From positions 1 through 13,289 of the forward strand of contig JACPVD010000210.1 in the NCBI GenBank assembly GCA_016191895.1: 13,289 nucleotides of DNA. Reading direction: 5' to 3'. This DNA comes from Chloroflexota bacterium. Its GTDB lineage: Bacteria > Chloroflexota > Anaerolineae > Anaerolineales > Villigracilaceae. Position 1 is the stretch's first letter. The number at the start of each line of letters is the position of its first letter. The notes under the pieces were generated by a model. That model was not told the origin of the DNA and made no database searches. It saw nothing but the letters and a program-made list of their open reading frames with translations. Position numbers and translations under genes: made by a program. This document shows, one piece after another, positions 7,180 to 13,281 of the stretch.

Positions 7180-8889
7180 ATGGCCGAACTCACACGCCCT
7201 CAATCCCTTTCCGAACAGTTGATTGCCCTGCGCCTGCGCGCGGGGAAGATTCGCACCCAGTTCGATGAGGCCGGCCTCAAACTTCCCAAGGTCATTCTCG
7301 ACGACCTTTCGCACATCGAGAACGCGCTCATGCAGGCGAGCGAAAAGATCGCCGCGTTTCAACGCGAACAGGGCAACCTGCTCGCGCTGGCCGATATCGG
7401 GCAGGTGGTCAACTCGTCGCTCGAACTCGACGAAGTGCTCACCATCGTGATGGACAACATCGTGCGCCTGACCAAAGCCGAGCGCGGCTTTCTGATGCTG
7501 CGCGACGAAAAAGGCGAGATGACCACGCGCATGGCGCGCAACTGGGAAATGGAATCGATCAACTCCTCCGAACTCACCGTGAGCAAATCGGTGGTGGGGC
7601 GCGTGATCGAAAGCGGCGAGCCGCTCATCACCACCAACGCGCAGGAGGACACGCGCTTTGCCGGGCAGGAAAGCATTGTGGCCTTCAACCTGCGCTCCAT
7701 CTTGTGCGTTCCCCTCAAAGTAAAAAACGACCTGATCGGCGTGATCTACGCCGACAACCGAATTCGCACGGGCATCTTCGCGGAAACAGAACGGGACCTG
7801 CTCGTGGCTTTTGCCAATCAGGCCGCGGTGGCGATCGACAACGCGCGCCTGTTCTCCTCCCTCAAGCGCACGCTCGAAGAAGTCACCGGGCTGAAGAATT
7901 TGATGGATAACATCTTCGCCTCCATCGCCAGCGGCGTGATCACAGCAGACATCGAGAATCAGATCACGCTCACGAACCGCGCCGCGGAAACAATTCTGGG
8001 ATTTGCATCCAGCGACATCATCGGTCATCTTCTTAACGATACGCTTGCCTCTGTTTCGAAGGAACTCGAGCCTCATCTGACAGAGGTGCGCGAAACCGAC
8101 AAGGCCATTGTGGGGCTCGAGATCAGCCACCACTTCCCCACCCGCGGCAACGTGGACTGGCGCTTCAATCTTTCCCCGCTCAAAGACGCGGGACAAAAAA
8201 CGCAGGGAGTCGCCATCGTCCTCGACGACCTGACCGAGCGCAAGAAACTCGAAGCCCAGCGAAGGCTCTTCGAGCGCATGGTCTCGCCCGCCGTGATCGA
8301 ACAACTCGACCCGAACAGTTTGCAACTGGGCGGCAAGCGCGTGACCATCACCACGCTCTTTGCCGATATCCGCGGGTTTACAACCTACAGCGAAAAGGTT
8401 GGGCCAGAGAAACTGGTGAGCATCCTCAATCGCTATCTCGCCGCCATGGCCGAAGCCGTCCTCTCCCAGGAGGGCACGATCGATAAATTCATGGGCGACG
8501 CGATCATGGCCTGGTTCAACGCCCCCATCCCCCAACCCGATCACACCCTGCGCGCCGTGAGATCCGCGCTGACCATCCGCGAATCGGTGGAGAAGTTATA
8601 CAAGGAACTTCCCGAAGAGGCTCATCTTTTCTTCGGCGTGGGCATCCACAGCGGCGAAGCGGTGCTGGGTTTGATCGGCACCGAAAAGAGACTCGAATAC
8701 ACCGCCATCAGCGACTCGGTCAATACGGCCAAGCGCATTCAGGAAAATTCCGCCAGGAACCAGATCCTCATCAGCGCGGCCGCGTATGAATCAGTGATGA
8801 AGGAAGTGATCGTCAAGCCGCACGAGGACATGGCCGTAAAAGGCAAGACCCATCCGCTGGGAGTGTTTGAGGTGGTGGGGTTGAAATAA
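7180..8889 (+). CDS. GAF-PAS-class III adenylate cyclase
   Basis: A 569-residue protein with no membrane segment. It has an N-terminal helical stretch (about 10-65), GAF domain (about 68-225), helical linker, PAS domain (about 238-360) and class III nucleotide cyclase domain (about 385-569). The catalytic set is complete: metal aspartates D396 (FADIRGFT) and D440 (FMGDAIMAW), adenine-reading K436 and T508 (YTAISDSVN), and transition-state N515 and R519. The Lys/Thr pair points to ATP and so cAMP. GAF and PAS domains would gate activity in response to small molecules or redox state; neither ligand can be read here. The ATG at 7180 fits the promoter; a TTG at 7087 lies upstream of the -10 and is rejected. 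The gene has its own promoter and is probably monocistronic. cAMP specificity is inference from key residues. Confidence 0.95.
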   Translation: MAELTRPQSLSEQLIALRLRAGKIRTQFDEAGLKLPKVILDDLSHIENALMQASEKIAAFQREQGNLLALADIGQVVNSSLELDEVLTIVMDNIVRLTKAERGFLMLRDEKGEMTTRMARNWEMESINSSELTVSKSVVGRVIESGEPLITTNAQEDTRFAGQESIVAFNLRSILCVPLKVKNDLIGVIYADNRIRTGIFAETERDLLVAFANQAAVAIDNARLFSSLKRTLEEVTGLKNLMDNIFASIASGVITADIENQITLTNRAAETILGFASSDIIGHLLNDTLASVSKELEPHLTEVRETDKAIVGLEISHHFPTRGNVDWRFNLSPLKDAGQKTQGVAIVLDDLTERKKLEAQRRLFERMVSPAVIEQLDPNSLQLGGKRVTITTLFADIRGFTTYSEKVGPEKLVSILNRYLAAMAEAVLSQEGTIDKFMGDAIMAWFNAPIPQPDHTLRAVRSALTIRESVEKLYKELPEEAHLFFGVGIHSGEAVLGLIGTEKRLEYTAISDSVNTAKRIQENSARNQILISAAAYESVMKEVIVKPHEDMAVKGKTHPLGVFEVVGLK

Positions 8890-8891
8890 AG

Positions 8892-8947
8892 GGTTTCAGG
8901 TTTCAGGTTTCAGGTTTCAGGTTTCAAGTGTCAGGTGTCGGGTGTCA
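8892..8947. repeat. 7-bp tandem repeat array (GGTTTCA)
   Basis: Eight consecutive heptamers begin three bases after the cyclase stop. Five are perfect GGTTTCA, followed by degenerate units AGTGTCA, GGTGTCG and GGTGTCA. Related heptamers occur inside the NACHT gene (11846-11866) and just after its variable repeat (12377-12411). Confidence 0.9.
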
Positions 8948-8959
8948 AGTGAAAACGGT

Positions 8960-9000
8960 GGTCGAGTAGGACGGACGCTCTTTCCGTCTGTATCGAGACC
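8960..9000. repeat. Imperfect long hairpin
   Basis: Inner arms GACGGA (8970-8975) and TCCGTC (8983-8988) and outer arms beginning GGTCGA and ending TCGAGACC can fold together with a two-base bulge. It lies between the heptamer array and the terminator. It could be a mobile palindromic element or an RNA structure in the cyclase 3' region. Confidence 0.5.
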
Positions 9001-9027
9001 ACAGATGGATAGTGATCAGTGATCAGT

Positions 9028-9057
9028 CTCCCGAGGCAGTGCGCTTCGGGAGTTTTT
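9028..9057 (+). terminator. Rho-independent terminator
   Basis: CTCCCGA (9028-9034) pairs perfectly with TCGGGAG (9046-9052), an 11-base loop between them, followed directly by TTTTT. It lies 138 bp after the cyclase stop and upstream of the NACHT gene, so it most likely ends the cyclase transcript and insulates the DGR cassette. A short direct repeat of AGTGATC precedes it (9011-9024). Confidence 0.75.
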
Positions 9058-9080
9058 GTTTGATGAAGGGTTTGAGGGTA

Positions 9081-9124
9081 GGACAAGATTTATCTTGTCC
9101 CTGCAAGGCAACGTGAACGTTGCC
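9081..9124. repeat. Pair of perfect palindromes with two-base centres
   Basis: GGACAAGAT (9081-9089) and ATCTTGTCC (9092-9100) surround TT. GGCAACGT (9107-9114) and ACGTTGCC (9117-9124) surround GA. Six bases separate the two palindromes. Their shared design but different sequence suggests modules of a composite intergenic repeat; a regulatory role for the gene at 9222 is possible but not shown. Confidence 0.75.
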
Positions 9125-9163
9125 ATACACGACGGGTGTAAAATAGGGCATATTCAGCGCGTA

Positions 9164-9185
9164 GCGGACGTTCTCCAACGTCCGC
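9164..9185. repeat. Perfect hairpin upstream of the NACHT gene
   Basis: GCGGACGTT (9164-9172) and AACGTCCGC (9177-9185) form a nine-base stem with a CTCC loop. It ends 36 bp before the ATG at 9222, so it would lie in the 5' leader if transcription starts upstream. I see no convincing promoter for the NACHT gene; TAAAAT at 9139-9144 lacks a properly spaced -35. Confidence 0.7.
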
Positions 9186-9221
9186 AACCTTCTTCACCCA
9201 GTCCAACCAGCGAGGCAAAGC

Positions 9222-12200
9222 ATGGACATCACCCAAATAGCCGCAGATACCGCAAATTTTTTAGCGCCCTACCTCCCTTACCTCATCGCGGGGACAAAAC
9301 TCGCCGCGAAAGCCGCGATCGAAAAGGCGGGAGGAAACTTTTCGGATGCATTGTGGAAGAAGGCCGAGGAATTATGGGGCAGGCTCAAACCCAAAGTGGA
9401 ATCGAGCCCTGTGGCGCAAAAGGCGATCGAGAATGCCAGCGCAAATCAACTTGCAAAAGCCGAAGGCAAAGCCGATAACATCACCGCGCAGGTGAAACTG
9501 GAGGCGATGCTCGAAACCATGCTTGAAGCCGATGAAGACCTGCGGGCGTTTGTGGAGGCGGAGGACTACAGCATCCATATCGGCGGGAATGTCGAGAACG
9601 CCAATATCCTCAGCAACAGCAATAACAACCAGATCATCAGTCATATCGAGCATTATTATGCGGGGGTGCCTGTTTCGGATGCGGAAAAAGAGAAGACCCA
9701 AAACGCCTTTCGCGCCCATCTCGAAAAACTGCGCCGCCATTGCAATGCCCTGCCGCTGGCCGCTTTGGGCGGAGATGATTCGGATGAAGATATTACACTC
9801 GATAAAGTTTATATTGAATTGGACACAACACAGTCCAGGGAAATTTCCAAAGAGGAATTTCGTCAACACAGAAAAGTTGATAAATCGGGCGTAAATTTTA
9901 TTGACAAACACGCACCCATCAGCGTAATGGACTTCGCCGCGGAAAACAAACGGCTGGTAATTCTCGGCGAGGCGGGCGCGGGGAAAAGCACCTTTGTAAA
10001 GAAATTGATCGCGCTGCAATCTGCGGTATTGCTTGGAGAGACCAAAGAATCAATACAGGGGTTTGCGCCCGACCTCGTGCCCGTATTCATTGTATTGCGC
10101 GACCTCAGCCCGAAACTCGCGGCATTGGACTTGGGGAAGTTATCGGCAGAAAACCAGAAGCAGGCGTTATCCGAATCCATCCTCGAAAAAATACGCGAGG
10201 ATATAAAATCGGCGGAGTTCATCCCGTTGCTCGAGAAATCATTCGAAAGCGGAAAAGTTCTGCTGGTGCTGGATGGTCTGGATGAAGTGCCGCAAGCCCT
10301 GCGCGAACGGGTGCGAAGAGCCGTTGGCGCATTGACTCAATTACATCAGGTGGAACGGGTCATCGTCACATCGCGGACGCGCTCGTATACCGGGCAGGCT
10401 GTCTTCCCGAATTTTCAGTCCTGCGTGATTGCGCCCTTCGACGAGGAAAAGATCTCCCGCTTTGCGCAAGCATGGTACAACGAACAATTTCATCTCGGAC
10501 ATCTGACCGCAGAACACGTGGAAAAACGTTCCGACGACCTTGCCAACGCCGCCAGAGGCGAAGACCTGATCGAAATGTCGAGCAACCCGATGATGCTGAC
10601 CAGCATTGCCATCATCCATCAAAAGGATATCGGCCTGCCGCGCGAGCGTGTGCGTTTGTACCGCCTGATCGTGGAAGTGTTGCTCAGCCGCTGGCAAAAA
10701 TACAAGGCGGGTGAGGAAAGTCTGGCGCCGTCGAAGGCATTGACAGAATTCCTGGTGGAGGGCAAGCGTTTACGCGCCGCGCTTGAACTTCTCGCCTATG
10801 AAACGCACCGCGCAAATTACGCATCAGGAAATAACAACGAAAAGAACAGCGAGGCCGACCTTCCACGCGGACAAGCGTTGACCCTTTTGGAAAGCGGTAA
10901 ATATCTTGGCAGTACCGAACTGGCTTCGGAGTTCCTCGATTATGTGGACCAGCGTTCGGGGTTGTTGGTGGGCAAAGGGGGCGACTTGGAAAAACCGACT
11001 TCGTACAGTTTCCCGCACCGCACGATTCAGGAATATCTTGCGGGATGTTCCCTCGTAAGCGAGCGCAATCGCGGGCGCGAATATTTCAAACATGCCGCCG
11101 AAGGCGATTTCTGGAGTCTTGCGGCGTTGATGGGCGCGGAAGAACTCTATTACAACCACGACAAAACAAGAGACGCCCTGCTTGATCTGGCCTATCATCT
11201 TTGCCCCGTATCCACACCCAGAAACGAACAGGATGAACGCGCTCTGCTTTGGTCAGGACAGATCGCCTGCCTGTTTGGAAACGAAGAAATCAAAAACGAC
11301 GCGGATAATTCCGCCAGTGGGAAAGAATATCTGGATCGCCTGATTGCCCGCACAGTGGAATTGCTGGAAAGCAAACACCTCCCTCCCCGCGAACGCGCCG
11401 AAGCGGGGAACACTCTCGCCAAACTCGGCGACCCGCGCCCCGGTGTTCTCCCTCACCCCGCGCTTCGCGCGACCCTCTCCCGCGGGGAGAGGGTGAATAT
11501 CAATCTCCTTTTCTGCGAAATCCCCGCTGGCAAATTCCTCATGGGAAGCAGGGAAGGCGAGAAGGATTCTTTGAAAAGCGAATACCCGCAATTCGAATAC
11601 CCCATCCCCTACAACTACTTCATGTCGCGCTACCCGATCACCAACGCGCAATTCGACCTGTTTGTAAACGACCCCAAAGGCTATATAAACAATGAATGGT
11701 GGACAGAGGCAGGTTTGAAATGGCGAAAAGACAGAAAAGAACATAACCGTTATGGCGGGGTATTTTCGCTCTCCAATCATCCCGTTGTGGGTGTGACGTG
11801 GTATGAAGCGGCTGCGTTTTGCAAGTGGCTGGCGAAACAGCATCAAGTATCAGGTTCCAGGTTTCAGGTGTACGATTCGCAAACGCATTCCATTCGAGAA
11901 GATGAGAATCTAAAAACATTGATCCTCGCTCAAAAATTGGAAATCAGACTGCCGACGGAAGCCGAATGGGAACGCGCCGCTCGCGGTTCTTTCGCGCTGG
12001 GCGCGGTCGAAGCGCACACTTATCCCTGGGGCAATGAGATCACCCCCAACCATGCCAACTATTCCGATACCAACCTCAACGCCACCAGCGCAGTGGGCGC
12101 GTTTCCATTGGGAATGAACGACTACGGCCTGCTCGACATGAGCGGCAATGTTTGGGAGTGGTGCGCAACGGAATGGCAGGAAAACTATAAGGAGTATTTG

Positions 12201-12470
12201 GAAAAGGAAAACAACAACCCGGAAGGTGACGTGGCGCGTGTTGTTCGCGGCGGCGCATACGGCAATGTAGACAGGATTCTGCGGTGCGCGAGGCGCTTCA
12301 GGAACAATCCCTCTTCGTATGGCTCACTCAAGGCTTTCGTGTGGTGGCGTCGTCGTTCCTATTTTCTCTTCCATCTTATTCTGGTTCCTGATTTCTGTTT
12401 TCTGGTTTCTGAAAAGGTTTTAAAAAAATTTTTTGGATTTTTGACCCTGAAGGATGCTCAAGGCCTTTAG
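9222..12470 (+). CDS. DGR target: NACHT NTPase with C-terminal FGE/C-type-lectin-fold variable domain (frameshifted in VR)
   Basis: The frame as assembled encodes 1082 residues. Residues 1-116 are helical and not recognised. A Gly/Asn-rich linker (about 118-150) precedes the NACHT domain: Walker A GEAGAGKST (249-257), Walker B LLVLDGLDE (347-355) and TSR (383-385). The helical NACHT tail includes NPMMLTS and FPHRTIQEYL. An FGE-sulfatase/C-type-lectin-fold domain starts near 764 (IPAGKFLMGS) and includes RLPTEAEWERAARG, GNVWEW (975-980) and VVRGGAY. The C-terminus is the DGR variable repeat. From codon 1031 the frame is shifted relative to the template repeat; adding one base restores GFRVVASSFLFSLPSYSGS and a stop at 12389-12391 (about 1056 residues). 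Weak GAGG lies six bases before the ATG. NACHT proteins are ATP-driven switches; here the diversified lectin-fold end probably binds varying ligands and the N-terminus gives output. Two repeat-derived inserts lie in the coding region. Confidence 0.93.
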   Translation: MDITQIAADTANFLAPYLPYLIAGTKLAAKAAIEKAGGNFSDALWKKAEELWGRLKPKVESSPVAQKAIENASANQLAKAEGKADNITAQVKLEAMLETMLEADEDLRAFVEAEDYSIHIGGNVENANILSNSNNNQIISHIEHYYAGVPVSDAEKEKTQNAFRAHLEKLRRHCNALPLAALGGDDSDEDITLDKVYIELDTTQSREISKEEFRQHRKVDKSGVNFIDKHAPISVMDFAAENKRLVILGEAGAGKSTFVKKLIALQSAVLLGETKESIQGFAPDLVPVFIVLRDLSPKLAALDLGKLSAENQKQALSESILEKIREDIKSAEFIPLLEKSFESGKVLLVLDGLDEVPQALRERVRRAVGALTQLHQVERVIVTSRTRSYTGQAVFPNFQSCVIAPFDEEKISRFAQAWYNEQFHLGHLTAEHVEKRSDDLANAARGEDLIEMSSNPMMLTSIAIIHQKDIGLPRERVRLYRLIVEVLLSRWQKYKAGEESLAPSKALTEFLVEGKRLRAALELLAYETHRANYASGNNNEKNSEADLPRGQALTLLESGKYLGSTELASEFLDYVDQRSGLLVGKGGDLEKPTSYSFPHRTIQEYLAGCSLVSERNRGREYFKHAAEGDFWSLAALMGAEELYYNHDKTRDALLDLAYHLCPVSTPRNEQDERALLWSGQIACLFGNEEIKNDADNSASGKEYLDRLIARTVELLESKHLPPRERAEAGNTLAKLGDPRPGVLPHPALRATLSRGERVNINLLFCEIPAGKFLMGSREGEKDSLKSEYPQFEYPIPYNYFMSRYPITNAQFDLFVNDPKGYINNEWWTEAGLKWRKDRKEHNRYGGVFSLSNHPVVGVTWYEAAAFCKWLAKQHQVSGSRFQVYDSQTHSIREDENLKTLILAQKLEIRLPTEAEWERAARGSFALGAVEAHTYPWGNEITPNHANYSDTNLNATSAVGAFPLGMNDYGLLDMSGNVWEWCATEWQENYKEYLEKENNNPEGDVARVVRGGAYGNVDRILRCARRFRNNPSSYGSLKAFVWWRRRSYFLFHLILVPDFCFLVSEKVLKKFFGFLTLKDAQGL
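11448..11494. repeat. Palindromic repeat inserted in frame in the NACHT-FGE gene
   Basis: CCCTCTCCC (11473-11481) and GGGAGAGGG (11485-11493) form a perfect nine-base stem with a GCG loop, preceded by CTCACCCC. It is translated as about 16 residues including PHPALRATLSRGERV, placed between the NACHT tail and the FGE domain, where relatives would run straight into the FGE start. A diverged element of the same type lies at 13177-13224. Confidence 0.7.
11846..11866. repeat. Heptamer repeats inside the FGE domain
   Basis: Three units, AGTATCA, GGTTCCA and GGTTTCA, match the intergenic heptamer array at 8892-8947. Three units are 21 bp, so the reading frame survives; they encode most of QVSGSRFQV (875-883). 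The surrounding stretch between FCKWLAKQ and RLPTEAEW is about 30 residues longer than usual for the FGE fold. Confidence 0.75.
12225..12358 (+). repeat. DGR variable repeat (VR)
   Basis: This 134-bp stretch at the 3' end of the FGE domain aligns to the TR at 12914-13048. All 14 substitutions fall where the TR has adenine: VR 12228, 12261, 12262, 12268, 12277, 12297, 12298, 12312, 12314, 12315, 12318, 12323, 12324 and 12327 (three to G, nine to T, two to C). VR also lacks one base opposite TR 13001-13002 (AA). None of the roughly 100 non-adenine positions differs. The last 27 bases (12332-12358) have no adenine and are identical in both copies, as expected for the invariant anchor at the 3' end of a VR. 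Confidence 0.95.
12377..12411. repeat. 7-bp tandem array just after VR
   Basis: Five heptamers in a row: TATTCTG, GTTCCTG, ATTTCTG, TTTTCTG, GTTTCTG. The array begins 18 bp after the VR and contains the restored stop codon of the target gene (12389-12391). It has the same period as, and a similar sequence to, the GGTTTCA array after the cyclase gene. Confidence 0.7.
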
Positions 12471-12479
12471 TGCCTTTTT
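12460..12479 (+). terminator. Possible weak terminator between target gene and avd
   Basis: AAGGC (12460-12464) and GCCTT (12472-12476) can pair across a seven-base loop and continue into T residues. With a five-base stem it may only attenuate, allowing some transcription into avd. Confidence 0.35.
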
Positions 12480-12503
12480 CATAAATACATAAAAGGAGAA
12501 CCC

Positions 12504-12845
12504 ATGAAGGAATCGCCCATTTTCATTCGCGCGTTCGATCTCATGATGTGGTTACTGCCCGCCACGACCAAATTTCCAAAAGAGCAGCGCTTCATCCTTG
12601 CGCAGAGGGTGCAACATGCCGCCTTCGGATTCTATGAAGCCATCACAGCCGCATCATTAAGCAAAAGAAGACAGGCGCAGTTTTTGGAAGATGCGGATAT
12701 TGAATTGCAACGACTGAGACTCTACTTGCGTTTAAGCCGCAGGCTCGAATTTTTAGACAGCGGCCAATATGAGCATGTGTTCAAAATGATCGAGGAGATT
12801 GGGAGGCTACTGGGAGGGTGGAGCAAAAAGACGGAAGTCAGGTGA
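12504..12845 (+). CDS. avd: DGR accessory variability determinant Avd
   Basis: A 113-residue, all-helical, basic protein of the Avd family (four-helix bundle, related to the 23S rRNA intervening-sequence protein fold). Typical family features are FDLMMWLLPATTKFPKEQRF near the N-terminus, LAQRVQHAAFGFYEAI in helix 2, LRLYLRLSRRLEFLDSGQYE and the ending EIGRLLGGW. Length is normal for Avd. In characterised DGRs Avd forms a basic pentamer that binds the reverse transcriptase and TR RNA and is needed for mutagenic cDNA synthesis. AAGGAG (12493-12498) lies five bases before the ATG, the best ribosome-binding site in the window. It sits between VR and TR, the standard target-avd-TR order. Its stop codon is inside the left arm of the hairpin at 12840-12873. 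Confidence 0.93.
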   Translation: MKESPIFIRAFDLMMWLLPATTKFPKEQRFILAQRVQHAAFGFYEAITAASLSKRRQAQFLEDADIELQRLRLYLRLSRRLEFLDSGQYEHVFKMIEEIGRLLGGWSKKTEVR

Positions 12846-12873
12846 CAGTCACTTACAAAAGTGACTGTCACCT
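12840..12873 (+). terminator. Perfect 15-bp hairpin between avd and TR
   Basis: Arms at 12840-12854 (AGGTGACAGTCACTT) and 12859-12873 (AAGTGACTGTCACCT) are perfectly complementary with an ACAA loop; the left arm contains the avd stop. The right arm runs into TTTATAAT. It could terminate the avd message, protect its 3' end, or be a REP-like palindrome. It lies 40 bp before the TR. Confidence 0.65.
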
Positions 12874-12875
12874 TT

Positions 12876-12881
12876 TATAAT
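12876..12881 (+). promoter_or_regulatory. Possible -10 box for the TR transcript
   Basis: A perfect TATAAT directly follows the hairpin. CTTACA at 12852-12857 (four of six -35 matches) lies 18 bp upstream, the same spacing as in the transglutaminase promoters, but inside the hairpin. It would start a TR RNA near 12888, about 26 bases before the TR. It may instead be only the A/T-rich tail of the hairpin. Confidence 0.4.
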
Positions 12882-12913
12882 GGAACAGCCAATATAAATT
12901 GGCGGGGCTGGCT

Positions 12914-13048
12914 GGTAACGTGGCGCGTGTTGTTCGCGGCGGCGCATACAACAATGAAGACAGGAATCTGCGGTGCGCGAGGCGCAACAGGAACAATCCC
13001 AACAACGAATGGAACAATCAAGGCTTTCGTGTGGTGGCGTCGTCGTTC
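12914..13048 (+). repeat. DGR template repeat (TR)
   Basis: A 135-bp non-coding copy of the target gene's 3' end. It is rich in AAC/AAT/GAA codons exactly where the VR varies: read in the target frame it gives GGAYNNEDRNLRCARRNRNN and then NEWNNQGFRVV, the usual Asn-rich look of a TR. About 34 adenines by hand count; 14 are substituted in VR and one base of an AA pair is missing. AAC codons can change to many amino acids without giving a stop, which is why TRs favour them. Its RNA should be reverse transcribed with adenine misincorporation and copied into VR. An 85-codon frame across it (12899-13156) is a by-product, not a gene. Confidence 0.95.
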
Positions 13049-13176
13049 ATGCTTCTCGAACAGGAAGGTTTTCAGGGTTTCCCCTGTTTACCCCAGGACA
13101 GAAATGCTTTCCACGTAGAACTGGAGGCCGAGTCCGAACCTATGGAAGAGAAATAGCGCAGTCACGCCCTGGCTGA

Positions 13177-13224
13177 CCTCACCCCCAACCCCTTTGGGCT
13201 CCTAAAGGCGAGGGGAGAGGGGAG
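13177..13224. repeat. Diverged CTCACCCC...GGGGAGAGGGG palindromic repeat
   Basis: CCTCACCCCC starts the element and AGGGGAGAGGGG closes it, with CCTTT and AAAGG pairing at the centre. It resembles the element translated within the NACHT-FGE gene at 11448-11494. It lies 129 bp after the TR. The rest of 13049-13176 shows no gene or repeat that I can support. Confidence 0.55.
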
Positions 13225-13245
13225 AAGTCAGGCGAATATAGAAGA

Positions 13246-13281
13246 GCCGCGCGGCCTCGGCAAATGTCCACGCCGCGCGGC
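13246..13281. repeat. GC-rich hairpin around a candidate start codon
   Basis: GCCGCGCGGC occurs twice, at 13246-13255 and 13272-13281, 16 bases apart. The word is itself palindromic, so the copies can pair as a ten-base all-GC stem. The ATG at 13264 would lie in the loop. Confidence 0.7.

Noticed and set aside
7162..8544. 460-codon minus-strand ORF
   Set aside because: It is fully antisense to the GAF-PAS-cyclase gene, whose motifs are all intact; a product of GC-rich codon structure.
8892..8947. Possible CRISPR array
   Set aside because: Units are 7 bp and directly abutting, with no spacers; it is a simple tandem repeat.
9120..9144. TTGCCA plus TAAAAT as promoter of the NACHT gene
   Set aside because: The spacer is only 13 bp and the -35 lies inside a palindrome arm; too weak to list.
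12412..12470. Hydrophobic C-terminal tail of the NACHT-FGE protein as a real membrane anchor
   Set aside because: The tail arises only from the frameshift in the VR. The frame matching the TR ends at 12391 with a normal FGE C-terminus.
12899..13156. 85-codon plus-strand ORF resembling an FGE C-terminus
   Set aside because: It is the translation of the DGR template repeat plus flank. It has no ribosome-binding site and no domain start, and its similarity to the target ends at the TR borders.
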